64,000 bases of DNA from assembly GCF_002160325.1 (NCBI RefSeq), contig NZ_NFKJ01000011.1, positions 1 to 64,000 on the forward strand. Reading direction: 5' to 3'. Source of the stretch: Lachnoclostridium sp. An181 (lineage in GTDB: Bacteria > Bacillota > Clostridia > Lachnospirales > Lachnospiraceae). Under the pieces are notes generated by a model, which was not told where the DNA came from, made no database searches, and saw only the letters and a program-made list of their open reading frames with translations. Shown here piece after piece: positions 27,986 through 37,486 of the stretch (the first letter of the stretch is position 1; the number at the start of each line of letters is the position of its first letter). Both the position numbers and the translations under genes were made by a program.

Positions 27986-28747
27986 ATGAACATAAAAAAA
28001 AGATTAAAAAGTAAGAAGGTATTAATTTTACTCATATTAATAATTCTTGGTTTAGTTTTGGCCTCTTCTGTATTGGTTATTTTGTATAGTAGAGATAGTG
28101 ATATACAATTGAAAATCAACGGGGAAAGTGTGTCAAAAGAAGAATACGTTCAGACAATGAAAGAAAAGCAATATGATGTCACAGTGTATTTTAAGCAAAA
28201 CTATGATGCGCAGGTGGATAAAAAGTTTTGGGAAACATCGTTTGACGGTGAAGTTCCATATAAAAAGCTGGCAGATGAAACTTTGGAAGAATTGAAATAT
28301 CGCCATGCAATATTCGACATTGCAGAAGAAAAAGGATACATCGATGACGCGGATTTTGTTTCTTTGAAACGACAGATGGAGGAAGAGAATCAGGAAAGAG
28401 AAGAAAAAAAAGAAAGAGGCGAGCCTGTTTACGGCCTTTCTGAATATACGATGGACTTGTATCTGGAATATGAAATAAGCAGTATAAAAGAGCAGTACTG
28501 CAATGATGAGGGAAATGAGGATATGGAAATATCCACCGAAGAATTGCAGGATTATTACAACAGCAGGGAATGGCTTGTGGGCGAGGATGGAAAAAAGGCA
28601 GAGTTTGAAGAAATCAGGTCTGTGTTAGAAAAGGATATCAGAGAAATGCGGTATGAGGAAATGGTGAAAAAAGCAGCCGGTGATTCTTCGGTGGATGTGA
28701 AAAAGGACTCACTTTATACATTCACTTTAAAGAATATAAAAAAATAA
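27986..28747 (+). CDS. GH136 partner / chaperone subunit (LnbY-like membrane protein)
   Basis: A 253-residue protein with an N-terminal membrane anchor (about 13-32) and a charged, helical external part resembling the SurA/PrsA N-terminal region (KINGESVSKEEYVQTMKEKQY). GH136 lacto-N-biosidases are known to need a dedicated partner (LnbY in Bifidobacterium longum, the GH136 I subunit in Eubacterium/Roseburia). This gene lies only 18 bases before the GH136 gene and shows the expected size and type, so I call it that partner. Sequence similarity to LnbY itself could not be tested. No prolyl isomerase domain is obvious. Confidence 0.72.
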   Translation: MNIKKRLKSKKVLILLILIILGLVLASSVLVILYSRDSDIQLKINGESVSKEEYVQTMKEKQYDVTVYFKQNYDAQVDKKFWETSFDGEVPYKKLADETLEELKYRHAIFDIAEEKGYIDDADFVSLKRQMEEENQEREEKKERGEPVYGLSEYTMDLYLEYEISSIKEQYCNDEGNEDMEISTEELQDYYNSREWLVGEDGKKAEFEEIRSVLEKDIREMRYEEMVKKAAGDSSVDVKKDSLYTFTLKNIKK

Positions 28748-28765
28748 AGAATAGGAGGACAATCT

Positions 28766-31700
28766 ATGAAAAGGAAAATTTTGGCGGGCTTGTTGGCCTT
28801 GGCACTGACGTGCACGTCAGCAATGCAGTTCCTTCCGGGAGACGTACGTGCCGAGGATCAAAAAGATGATGTTGGAACAACATATTATGTGAGTTCTCGC
28901 AATGGGGACGACTTGAACAAGGGGACGTCTGAAGATGAGGCATTTGCAACCCTGGACAAGATCAATGAGATCACATTGCAGCCTGGGGATGAAGTGCTTT
29001 TGGAAAGAGGTTCTGTATTTGAAGATCAATATCTTCACGTAAAAGGCAGTGGGGATGCAAAAGACCCAATCATTATCTCCGCCTATGGAGAGGGAGATAT
29101 GCCGCAGATCAATGCAAACGGAAAAGGTGTTTGGTATCAGGATTTTGGGAAACCTTTGGACAATGCAAATCACAAGTACAAAGGAAATGTTTCCACAGCC
29201 CTTCTTCTTAACGATGTAGAATACATTGAGATCAGCGACCTGGAGATCACCAATGACAGGGACAAAGGAATCGATGACGCGGACAAAGGCTTAGCTTACA
29301 ATGACCAGAATGTTATGGACAGAACAGGCGTGGCGTCCTGTACAAGTAATATCGGAACCGCGGATCACATTGTACTGGATAACTTGTATATCCACGATGT
29401 AGATGGAAATGTCTACAATAAGCATATGCTCAACGGCGGTATTTATTTTATCACTGCTCTGCCTAAGAATGAGGAAGAGACGGGAATTTCAAGATACAAT
29501 GATATTCAAATCAAAAACTGCCGCGTCGACACAGTCAATCGATGGGGAATCGCGCTGTCTTATACAGCATATTGGGATAAATTTAAGACAAAAGCAATCT
29601 CTGATGAAATCTGCCAGAAATACGGAGCTACAAATGTACTGGTAGAAAATAACTATATCAAAGATGCAGGGGGAGACTCCATCACAACTATGTACTGCTA
29701 CAGACCAATGGTACAGAATAATGTATCCGAAGGTGCGGCAAGACAGATCAACACGACAGATTATTCGCAGACATCATTCGGACGAGTTGCTGCCGCGATC
29801 TGGCCGTGGAAATGTAAAGATGCAGTGTTCCAGTACAATGAATGTTTCAACACACTGAATGCTGCAAGCGGAAACGGAGACGGACAGGCATGGGATGCAG
29901 ACTGGGGCGATGGAACGTTGTACCAGTACAATTACAGCCATGGAAACACAGGTGGAGCGGTGATGTTCTGCGGAGAGCAGGCGTACAGAAACACATTCCG
30001 CTACAATATCAGTCAGGAAGACTTACTTGGTGTGCTCAACCTTCCAAGCCAGCCGGATGCTCATGTGTACAACAACACATTTTATATGAAGGAGAATGTA
30101 AACTTTATCCGTCAGTCAGGTATGGCAAGCAATGGAAAGACAACGCTGGAAAACAACATCATTTATTACAGCGGTGAGACTCCTAGGACAGAGAACTGGA
30201 ATCCGGGCGGACGCAGTACATACGACAATAACCTTTACTACAATTATGCAAATGTACCTTCTTCCGACAAAAATGCTATCCAGGCTGCAAAAGGGACTCA
30301 GGTGATGGCTGATCCGGGAACAGCTCCGACAAGTACGGAAGGAAAGGCGCAATCCCACAATAATCCGGATGAGAAAACCGTGTTTGACGGATACAAACTT
30401 GTAGAGGATTCTTTGGCAGTGAATGCAGGAAAGATCATCAAAGATGAGAGCGGTAAAGCAGTGGAAAAAGATTTCTTTGGAAAGAACATAGGGGCAATCC
30501 CGGAAATCGGGGCTGCCGAGAGTGATGCTGTGACATTGGCAATCCGCTCAGATGTGTATGACATTGCGGATGGAGAGATCAGCGGCCTGGTAAAAGGAAC
30601 GACCGTAGAGCAATTCCTTGCAAATCTCATTTATGATGACGGTGTGACGATTGTTGTGAAAAATGCGTCAGGAGATACTTTGCACGCAGATGATGTTGTA
30701 AAGGGCGGAATGAGTGTGGAACTGACCTTTGAAAATGACAGTGCAACCTACAGTATCGCAGCAAACAAAGACAATAAACTAAAATCAAGTATCTTTATGG
30801 TAGAGGGAAGTACGATCTACGTTCCTTCCACACAAAAGAATCCGATGTCAGTGGAAGAAGTAAAAGCAGGCGTTACTGTGCATGAAACAGCGACTGTATC
30901 TGTGAGAAACAATGATACTGAAGTGACAGAAGGAAATGCGACAGAGGGAATGACACTTAGGATCACCGCAGAGAACGGCGATATGAATGACTTCAATATT
31001 TCGGTTAAAAACGATTATCAGTGGGCCCTGGATTACGCAGGAAATGTGCAGGGAAATGTATGGTTTGCACAGATGCGTACATCTGATACTGATTATAAAA
31101 ATCTGACAGATTATGATCCTCAGTACCCGAACTGGGTAGTAGACCAGTGGTATGGACCTGGAGTGGACCTTCCGAACCATACAACACCTACTGATGAGAA
31201 TACTCATGGGCTTTTGTCAGACACAACCGGCCCAACCGTTTCAGAAGGAATGGCAATGACATTCCGTGCGCCAAAAGATGGCTATGTCTCTTTTAATGTA
31301 AAAGATGATGAGCCGTATTTGAGACAGAGTGGGAATGCCGGAGGTTCCGTAGAGCTGAAACTGACGGTAAACGGAGAGACGATACAAAGCTGCGTACTTG
31401 AGGAGAGCAAAGTACAGGGGGACTTCCCTGCTGTTGAAAAACTGAAAGTGGAAAAAGGCGACTTTATCCGTGTGGAGGCAAAGAACAACGGAAAACCAAC
31501 CAAACCATCTATCCATGTGACACCTGAAATTCAGTATCTCAATGAGTCAATCGAAGAAGAGACTGAGACATTAAGACCAGCCGTTCTTGCTTATCTTGTA
31601 GAACTGGCAAAAGAGCAGAAAGAAAACGGAGCGTTAGAAGGTGTTGTGGAGAGTGTAGTTGAGATATTTGAAACAAGACTTGAATATGCGGAATCTCTTC

Positions 31701-32413
31701 TTGCAAAAGTAGAACAGGGAGAAACAGGTGTAACACAAAGTGACCTTGACAAAGCAACAGAAGAACTTCTGGAGGCAATGCACTATCTTTCCTTCAAAGC
31801 GGATAAGACAGATCTTTTGACAGTGATAGGGATGGCTGAGGATCTGACTGCAAATAAAGAGGAGTACATTGCATCTACATATGAGCCTTTTGAAAAAGCA
31901 CTTAAGAGCGCAAAGGCGGTTGCAGAGGATAAGAGCGCCCTTCAGGATGAGATTGATGAAAGCTGGCATCAGCTGCTTACGGCAATGGCAAATTTAAGAT
32001 TCCAGCCGGATAAGTCTAAATTGGAAGAACTTCTGGCGGCTGTCAAGGATATTGACACAAGGCTCTATACAAAGGAAACCGTGCAGACATTCGCGAAAGC
32101 CTATGCATATGCAGAGGATATATATGAGAAAGAAGACGCAGATACAGAGGAAGTAACGGCGGCATATGACGGATTAAAAGAAGCTTATGCAGCTTTGAAA
32201 AAGACAGACAAAAGAGCTGCTGTGGAGAAAGTGCAGGCAAATGCGGGCAGTGGTAATAGTGCAGGCACAGCATCAAAAACCAATACGGCTACTGGGACAA
32301 AAAAAGTAAAAGCATCTGCAAAGACAGGAGATACAGGTGTCTGGTTCCCTGTAGGAGTTATGTTTACAGCTGCTTTGACCGGTGCAGCCATGGTGTTGAA
32401 AAAAAGAAAATAA
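28766..32413 (+). CDS. Cell-wall-anchored GH136-type lacto-N-biosidase
   Basis: A 1215-residue secreted protein with a signal peptide (1-29). Its catalytic region is a right-handed beta-helix (about 35-585) that opens YYVSSRNGDD and is rich in rungs such as NNYIKDAGGDSI. The motif DGQAWDADWGDG holds D372 and D379, seven residues apart, the same spacing as the catalytic pair of B. longum LnbX (Asp411/Asp418, recalled). Two small beta-domains (about 590-735), a carbohydrate-binding-like domain (745-925) and FIVAR-like helical repeats (930-1150) follow, then SAKTGD (1184-1189), a hydrophobic stretch and a basic tail. It should release lacto-N-biose from type 1 chains outside the cell. It is co-transcribed with the partner gene just upstream. 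Confidence 0.85.
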   Translation: MKRKILAGLLALALTCTSAMQFLPGDVRAEDQKDDVGTTYYVSSRNGDDLNKGTSEDEAFATLDKINEITLQPGDEVLLERGSVFEDQYLHVKGSGDAKDPIIISAYGEGDMPQINANGKGVWYQDFGKPLDNANHKYKGNVSTALLLNDVEYIEISDLEITNDRDKGIDDADKGLAYNDQNVMDRTGVASCTSNIGTADHIVLDNLYIHDVDGNVYNKHMLNGGIYFITALPKNEEETGISRYNDIQIKNCRVDTVNRWGIALSYTAYWDKFKTKAISDEICQKYGATNVLVENNYIKDAGGDSITTMYCYRPMVQNNVSEGAARQINTTDYSQTSFGRVAAAIWPWKCKDAVFQYNECFNTLNAASGNGDGQAWDADWGDGTLYQYNYSHGNTGGAVMFCGEQAYRNTFRYNISQEDLLGVLNLPSQPDAHVYNNTFYMKENVNFIRQSGMASNGKTTLENNIIYYSGETPRTENWNPGGRSTYDNNLYYNYANVPSSDKNAIQAAKGTQVMADPGTAPTSTEGKAQSHNNPDEKTVFDGYKLVEDSLAVNAGKIIKDESGKAVEKDFFGKNIGAIPEIGAAESDAVTLAIRSDVYDIADGEISGLVKGTTVEQFLANLIYDDGVTIVVKNASGDTLHADDVVKGGMSVELTFENDSATYSIAANKDNKLKSSIFMVEGSTIYVPSTQKNPMSVEEVKAGVTVHETATVSVRNNDTEVTEGNATEGMTLRITAENGDMNDFNISVKNDYQWALDYAGNVQGNVWFAQMRTSDTDYKNLTDYDPQYPNWVVDQWYGPGVDLPNHTTPTDENTHGLLSDTTGPTVSEGMAMTFRAPKDGYVSFNVKDDEPYLRQSGNAGGSVELKLTVNGETIQSCVLEESKVQGDFPAVEKLKVEKGDFIRVEAKNNGKPTKPSIHVTPEIQYLNESIEEETETLRPAVLAYLVELAKEQKENGALEGVVESVVEIFETRLEYAESLLAKVEQGETGVTQSDLDKATEELLEAMHYLSFKADKTDLLTVIGMAEDLTANKEEYIASTYEPFEKALKSAKAVAEDKSALQDEIDESWHQLLTAMANLRFQPDKSKLEELLAAVKDIDTRLYTKETVQTFAKAYAYAEDIYEKEDADTEEVTAAYDGLKEAYAALKKTDKRAAVEKVQANAGSGNSAGTASKTNTATGTKKVKASAKTGDTGVWFPVGVMFTAALTGAAMVLKKRK

Positions 32414-32424
32414 AAAATGGATAT

Positions 32425-32441
32425 GTCTCATAAATTGAGAC
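32425..32441 (+). terminator. Small hairpin after the GH136 gene
   Basis: Perfect 6-base stem GTCTCA / TGAGAC with no T-run, 11 bases after the stop. It is a weak terminator or a transcript-stabilising hairpin. Confidence 0.35.
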
Positions 32442-32454
32442 GGCCATAAATAAT

Positions 32455-32577
32455 AAAGGAAACCGTTTGGAATATTATTGGCATACCCGCCTGTATGTTC
32501 AATATACCAAAAATTGTATTTTGCAGATGAATTTCTATGTAAAATATGATAAAATATATACCAACGGTTTCCTTTTG
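32455..32577 (+). promoter_or_regulatory. GH29 promoter flanked by two AAACSGTTT-type operators
   Basis: Operator 1 GGAAACCGTTTGG (32459-32471) and operator 2 CCAACGGTTTCC (32561-32572) are inverted copies about 100 bases apart. Between them is a promoter with TTGCAG (32521-32526), 18-base spacer and TATGAT (32545-32550). Operator 2 overlaps the expected transcription start. The layout fits repression by looping by a LacI-type protein (inference). Confidence 0.55.
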
Positions 32578-32629
32578 CCTTATATAAAATTGGGCAAATT
32601 GACAAAAAAAGAAAAAAGGAGATGGAAAG

Positions 32630-35600
32630 ATGAAAAAGAAAAAAGCAGCAGCATTGTTGTTGGCAGCAGCTATGACAGTTGGCGCTCTGCCTGGATGGGC
32701 AGTTCCGACTGTGCAGGCAGCAGAGGTTTCTGCCGGGGATCTGACTGATACGGATACAGAAGCGCCTGCAGCATGGGGAGCACTTCCGAATGCGAACCAG
32801 TACAAATATCAAAAAGATGAGCTGGCAGCATTTTGTCATTTCGGAATGAATACGTACACTGGTTCTGAGTGGGGAAATGGAAAGGAAAACCCAAGCCAGT
32901 TTGCATTAAAGAATGATTTTGATGCAGCAACACTTGTGAAACTGATCCATGATGCTGGATTTAAAAAGCTGATCATCACGGCAAAACATCATGATGGATT
33001 CTGTATCTGGCCAAGTGCATATACAGAGCATGATACAGAAACAGCTGGATATGACGGCGATATTCTGGCTGAGATTTCAGCGGAGTGTACAAAGTATGAC
33101 ATCGATATGGGACTTTACCTGTCCCCATGGGATGAGAATGCCCCAAGTTATGGATACTATGACGAGAATGGGAATGCACTTTGTGGATCTAACGGACAGC
33201 CTTTAAATGGTATGACGTGGGAAGAGGTGTATGAAAAAGACGCCAAGGATTACAATGAGTACTATGATAATCAGTTGAGAGAAATTCTCGGAAATCCAAA
33301 ATATGGAAACGATGGAACGTTTGTGGAAGTATGGATGGACGGTGCAAAAGGCGGCGGAGCAGATGCACAGACTTATGATTTTCAAAGATGGTTCTCCACA
33401 ATCCAGGAATTGCAAGGCAAAGCAGCAGGAAAACCAGCAGATTGTATGCTCTTTGGAGCGGAAGCCTATACAACGGTTCGCTGGATCGGGAATGAGGATG
33501 GACTTGCCAATGAGGAGACATGGTCAAAATCAAACGTGAACTATGAAAATAATACGATTGACAGCAACAAAAAAGGTTCATACTACATTGGATATGAGGA
33601 TGGAAATCAGTGGACTGTCCCGGAATGCGACGGACGACTGACATCAGGTTGGTTCTGGGGAAATAACAAGAAGACCCCGAAAACAATTGAGCAGCTGGCA
33701 ACCATGTATTTTGGCTCTGTCGGACACAATGGTACCATGCTTTTGAATATTCCTCCAAATACGGAAGGAACGATCGACCAGGCGATGATCGAAAGAATCC
33801 AGGAATTCGGAGAAAATATCCGGCAGACATTTGACAGCAACATGGCAGCAGGGGATGATGTGTCAATCACAGCATCTGAGGTTAGAGGAAATGATATCGA
33901 CTTTTCACCGGCAAATGTTTTGGATGGAAATGATGATACTTACTGGACAACAAACGATGGAACCAACACGGGCAGCATTACGATCGACCTTGGAAAGACA
34001 AGGACGTTTGATGTTGTATCCATTGAAGAGGCCATTCAGTTGGGCCAGAGGATCAAATCCTTTAAAGTAGAATATAAAAATGGAGACGGTGAGTGGAAGA
34101 CCTTCCAGGAGGGAACAACTATCGGAGCAAAACGCCTTTGCAGAAATTCCTCTGTAAAAGCGGACAAAGTAAGAATTACGGTGACAACGTCAGAGGCAGT
34201 GCCGATCTTAAGTGAAGTGGGAATCTACAAAGCAAGCGATGACTTTGCACTTGCAGGCGGGATCCCGGACGGTATGGTGACGGTGGACAATACGGATAAG
34301 GATACGCAGGATGGTTATGGTTTTACATACAGTGGCTGGACTCAGGAAACCGGAACACAGTATATCAACGGAACCAATATGTGGGCAAATGCAGGCGCAT
34401 CCTTAAAACTGGAATTTACTGGCACAAAAGTATATTTGATGGGAACAAAGGATCCGAACCATGGAACCGCAGATATTTATATTGACGGTGACAAGGTGGC
34501 AACCATTGATACAAATGCAACGGCAAGATCCTTAGGCCAAATGATCTTCCAATCAGATGATCTGGCAGATGGAAAACATACACTGGAGCTGAGAGTGACA
34601 AACAAAGCGATCGGAATTGAAGCGGCAGCAGTGCTGGACAATGGCGGCAAGGGTATGTTTGAGATTGAAAACCCTGAGTACACAATGAATGAAGATTCAG
34701 AGATGCAGCTAAAGATCAAACGTATCGGAGGCAGCGAGGGAGAGGTTTCTGTAAAAGTAAACAAAGAGCCGGGAAGCGCTGTTCAGGGGGACTTTGATAC
34801 TACAGTGATTCCGGATGTTGTGTTTGGAGACGGCGAGACAGAAAAGGAAGTCACGATCAGAACAACAAGAAACCAAAAGGTTACCGGAGACCAGTACTTT
34901 ACAGTGACATTGTCTGATACGACAAACGATGCAGTGCTCGGATTTAATGACAGTGCGAAAATTATCATTAAAGACGCGGACTCCATCACAAAAGAAAAGC
35001 TGCAGACCCTGACGGAGGAGGTGAAGAAACTTCAAAAAGATCATTATGTATCCGGATGGGAGGAGCTGCAGGACGCTCTTGCTGAGGCAGAGTCTGTACT
35101 TGCACAGGAAAACCCGAACAATACAGCAGTGATCAATGCATATACTGCACTCGAAAGTGCAAAAAATGCTTTGGAGAAACGGACATCTTATACAGAGGAG
35201 GACCCTCTTGTATTGCCAGGAACAAAGAGTGAATCTGTGCTTGCAGAGGCTGAGTTCTTTACTCTGGACAGCTCAGATGCAGAGGCGGGAAAAGAAGTCC
35301 GCATCGTGAAAAGCGAAGAGGACAGCAATGGCGCACATGTAGGATGGTTTGAACAGGGGAATAAGATCATGATCAATTATGATGCGCCAAAGACCGGAAC
35401 CTATAATGTGAATATGACATATGTGAGCGGAAGACCGGAGAATAATGCAAATGATATTCATTGGACAGAGAAAGACGGAAAAATAAAGGATGGAAGTATC
35501 GAAGTATACCGAGCATCCGCATCTGATCAGGGCACTGTTGTACAGAATATTGACTTTGAAATTGAAGTGACGAAGGCAGGAGCCGGAACACTGACATTAA

Positions 35601-37420
35601 CGACAAACAACGGTGGACCAAACCTGGATAAATTTGTCATTGAGCCAAAAGAGCTTGACTGGGATACATACAAGATCACCGCTACAGCAGGCAAAGGTGG
35701 TTCCATCAGTGAGGAAGGTGAGACAGAGGTAGTGGAGGGTGACAGCAAGACCTACACGATCACTCCTGACGAAGGATATGCGGTAAAAGATGTGCTTGTA
35801 AACGGAAAATCTGTCGGAGCAGTGACTGAGTATACATTTGAAAACCTGACTGCCGATGCAACCATTGAGGCAACATTTGAACTGAAAAATTATACAGAGG
35901 CAAATCCTTTCGCATTCCCTGAAAAAGAAGGTGAAACGAAGACGTTGGAAGCAGAGTATGCAATCCTTCACAATACAGGTGAAAACGAAGACTGGCCATT
36001 GGAAGTGGCAAAGGCAGACTGGGCAAGCAATGGAAAATTTGTAAATTCTCTCAACAGCAATGATTCTATTACTTACCATTATTCAGCTGTAGCTGGTGTC
36101 TATACAGTGAAAGCAGATTACAGAAGCGGTGATCCGAACAACTCTCTTGCATGGGCAGAAAAAGATGGCAAGATCACAGAAGGAACGGTAAGTGCAGGTG
36201 CATCTGACAGCGCAGCTGCAACACACAGCGTAGAATTCGAAATCACCGTAAATGAGGATGGAACAGGTGAGTGGACATTTACCGGACCGGCAAAGAAATC
36301 ACCTCAACTTGACAAATTCGAGATTACGCTGAAAGAAGCAAAAGAACCGGAACAGCCGGAGGAGCCAACAGAAATTTCCACAGCAGTCTTGGAGTATGCG
36401 ATCAGTCTTGCGGGAAAAGCACAGACAGAGGATGTCATTCCGATGATCGTAAAAGAGTTTGAGACAAGACTTGCAGATGCAGAAGATATCCTTGCAAAAG
36501 TGAAAGAAGGAGACAAGGATGTCACACAGGAGATGGTGGATAACAGCTGGAAAGCGCTCATTGACATCATGCAGTATCTGGAATTCAAACAGGGAGACAA
36601 GACAGATCTTGAGAAAGCCATTGACTTTGCGGAAAGTCTGGACATGAACGACTATGAAGACAATGAGAAGATGGATGCATTCCTTGAGGCCCTGGATGCG
36701 GCGAAAGATGTAAGAGACGATGAGAATGCAATGCAGGATGAAATTGACGAAGCATGGAAAGCGCTCATCAAGGCAACCGCAGAGCTGAACCGCAAGATGG
36801 CGGATATGACAGATCTCAACAAGGTGATCGAGTGGACAAGTGCTCTGGATCTTAATAAATATCTGGAAGAAGGACAGGATGAATTTAAGGCAGCACTTGA
36901 GGCAGCAAAGAGTGTCGCAGGAGATATCTTCTCCACACAAAAAGAGGTTGACAATGCATGGAAAGCACTCATGGATGCAGCAAGTGCATTGAGACTGAAA
37001 CCAGACAAGAGTGCGCTTGATGAACTGTTGAAGACAGCTGAAAGTTACATTGCAAAGGAAGGCGAGTATGAAGCAGCGGCATTTGCGGCATTCCAAACTG
37101 CATATGCAGACGCGACAGCAGTATTTGAAAATGAGCAGGCAACCGGTGATGAAGTAAGAGCAGCCGAAAAGAGCCTTGGCGATGCGATCGCAAAACTGGA
37201 TAGCAGCACAGGAACAGCAGATGAAAAAGCAGAAGTTGTGGCAAATGCAGGCGCATCCACAACAAATAATGTGTCAGATAAATCTGATACAGCAAAAAAA
37301 GAGACGGCTCCGGCAGCAAAATCTGCAAAAACAGGAGATACCGTTAATGTAGTAATCCCTTCACTTGCAGCATTGGCAGCGGCAGCAGTGGCATTGGCAG
37401 CAAGAAGAAAGAGAAGATAA
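32630..37420 (+). CDS. Cell-wall-anchored GH29 alpha-L-fucosidase with multiple binding modules
   Basis: A 1596-residue secreted fucosidase. Seen: signal peptide (1-32); GH29 (about 45-405) with nucleophile motif EVWMDGA (D237) and AKHHDGFCIW; F5/8-type domain (410-535); beta-sandwich (540-675); Calx-beta (675-782); one FIVAR (785-848); CBM6-like domain (852-1007); InlB-type repeat (1010-1085); second CBM6-like domain (1087-1235); several FIVAR repeats (1247-1524); SAKTGD (1565-1570) with hydrophobic stretch and RRKRR tail. The GH29 and F5/8 pair is clearly related to the first half of the GH29-GH20 protein, indicating duplication. Activity on alpha-1,3/4-fucose of Lewis structures is the family expectation. 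AAAAGGAG precedes the ATG. Confidence 0.92.
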   Translation: MKKKKAAALLLAAAMTVGALPGWAVPTVQAAEVSAGDLTDTDTEAPAAWGALPNANQYKYQKDELAAFCHFGMNTYTGSEWGNGKENPSQFALKNDFDAATLVKLIHDAGFKKLIITAKHHDGFCIWPSAYTEHDTETAGYDGDILAEISAECTKYDIDMGLYLSPWDENAPSYGYYDENGNALCGSNGQPLNGMTWEEVYEKDAKDYNEYYDNQLREILGNPKYGNDGTFVEVWMDGAKGGGADAQTYDFQRWFSTIQELQGKAAGKPADCMLFGAEAYTTVRWIGNEDGLANEETWSKSNVNYENNTIDSNKKGSYYIGYEDGNQWTVPECDGRLTSGWFWGNNKKTPKTIEQLATMYFGSVGHNGTMLLNIPPNTEGTIDQAMIERIQEFGENIRQTFDSNMAAGDDVSITASEVRGNDIDFSPANVLDGNDDTYWTTNDGTNTGSITIDLGKTRTFDVVSIEEAIQLGQRIKSFKVEYKNGDGEWKTFQEGTTIGAKRLCRNSSVKADKVRITVTTSEAVPILSEVGIYKASDDFALAGGIPDGMVTVDNTDKDTQDGYGFTYSGWTQETGTQYINGTNMWANAGASLKLEFTGTKVYLMGTKDPNHGTADIYIDGDKVATIDTNATARSLGQMIFQSDDLADGKHTLELRVTNKAIGIEAAAVLDNGGKGMFEIENPEYTMNEDSEMQLKIKRIGGSEGEVSVKVNKEPGSAVQGDFDTTVIPDVVFGDGETEKEVTIRTTRNQKVTGDQYFTVTLSDTTNDAVLGFNDSAKIIIKDADSITKEKLQTLTEEVKKLQKDHYVSGWEELQDALAEAESVLAQENPNNTAVINAYTALESAKNALEKRTSYTEEDPLVLPGTKSESVLAEAEFFTLDSSDAEAGKEVRIVKSEEDSNGAHVGWFEQGNKIMINYDAPKTGTYNVNMTYVSGRPENNANDIHWTEKDGKIKDGSIEVYRASASDQGTVVQNIDFEIEVTKAGAGTLTLTTNNGGPNLDKFVIEPKELDWDTYKITATAGKGGSISEEGETEVVEGDSKTYTITPDEGYAVKDVLVNGKSVGAVTEYTFENLTADATIEATFELKNYTEANPFAFPEKEGETKTLEAEYAILHNTGENEDWPLEVAKADWASNGKFVNSLNSNDSITYHYSAVAGVYTVKADYRSGDPNNSLAWAEKDGKITEGTVSAGASDSAAATHSVEFEITVNEDGTGEWTFTGPAKKSPQLDKFEITLKEAKEPEQPEEPTEISTAVLEYAISLAGKAQTEDVIPMIVKEFETRLADAEDILAKVKEGDKDVTQEMVDNSWKALIDIMQYLEFKQGDKTDLEKAIDFAESLDMNDYEDNEKMDAFLEALDAAKDVRDDENAMQDEIDEAWKALIKATAELNRKMADMTDLNKVIEWTSALDLNKYLEEGQDEFKAALEAAKSVAGDIFSTQKEVDNAWKALMDAASALRLKPDKSALDELLKTAESYIAKEGEYEAAAFAAFQTAYADATAVFENEQATGDEVRAAEKSLGDAIAKLDSSTGTADEKAEVVANAGASTTNNVSDKSDTAKKETAPAAKSAKTGDTVNVVIPSLAALAAAAVALAARRKRR

Positions 37421-37434
37421 TCCATGAAAAGAGA

Positions 37435-37475
37435 GTGCCCCCAAAGTCATGAAATGACTTTGGGGGCACCCCTTT
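37435..37475. terminator. Bidirectional terminator after the GH29 gene
   Basis: Perfect 16-base stem GTGCCCCCAAAGTCAT / ATGACTTTGGGGGCAC with a GAA loop, then CCCTTTTTC. It serves convergent genes. Confidence 0.93.
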
Positions 37476-37486
37476 TTCTAAAAGGA

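Noticed and set aside
32459-32472. Catabolite-repression cre site
   Set aside because: It matches the cre consensus at most positions but fails at the outer T and C. The inverted partner copy fits a dedicated operator better.
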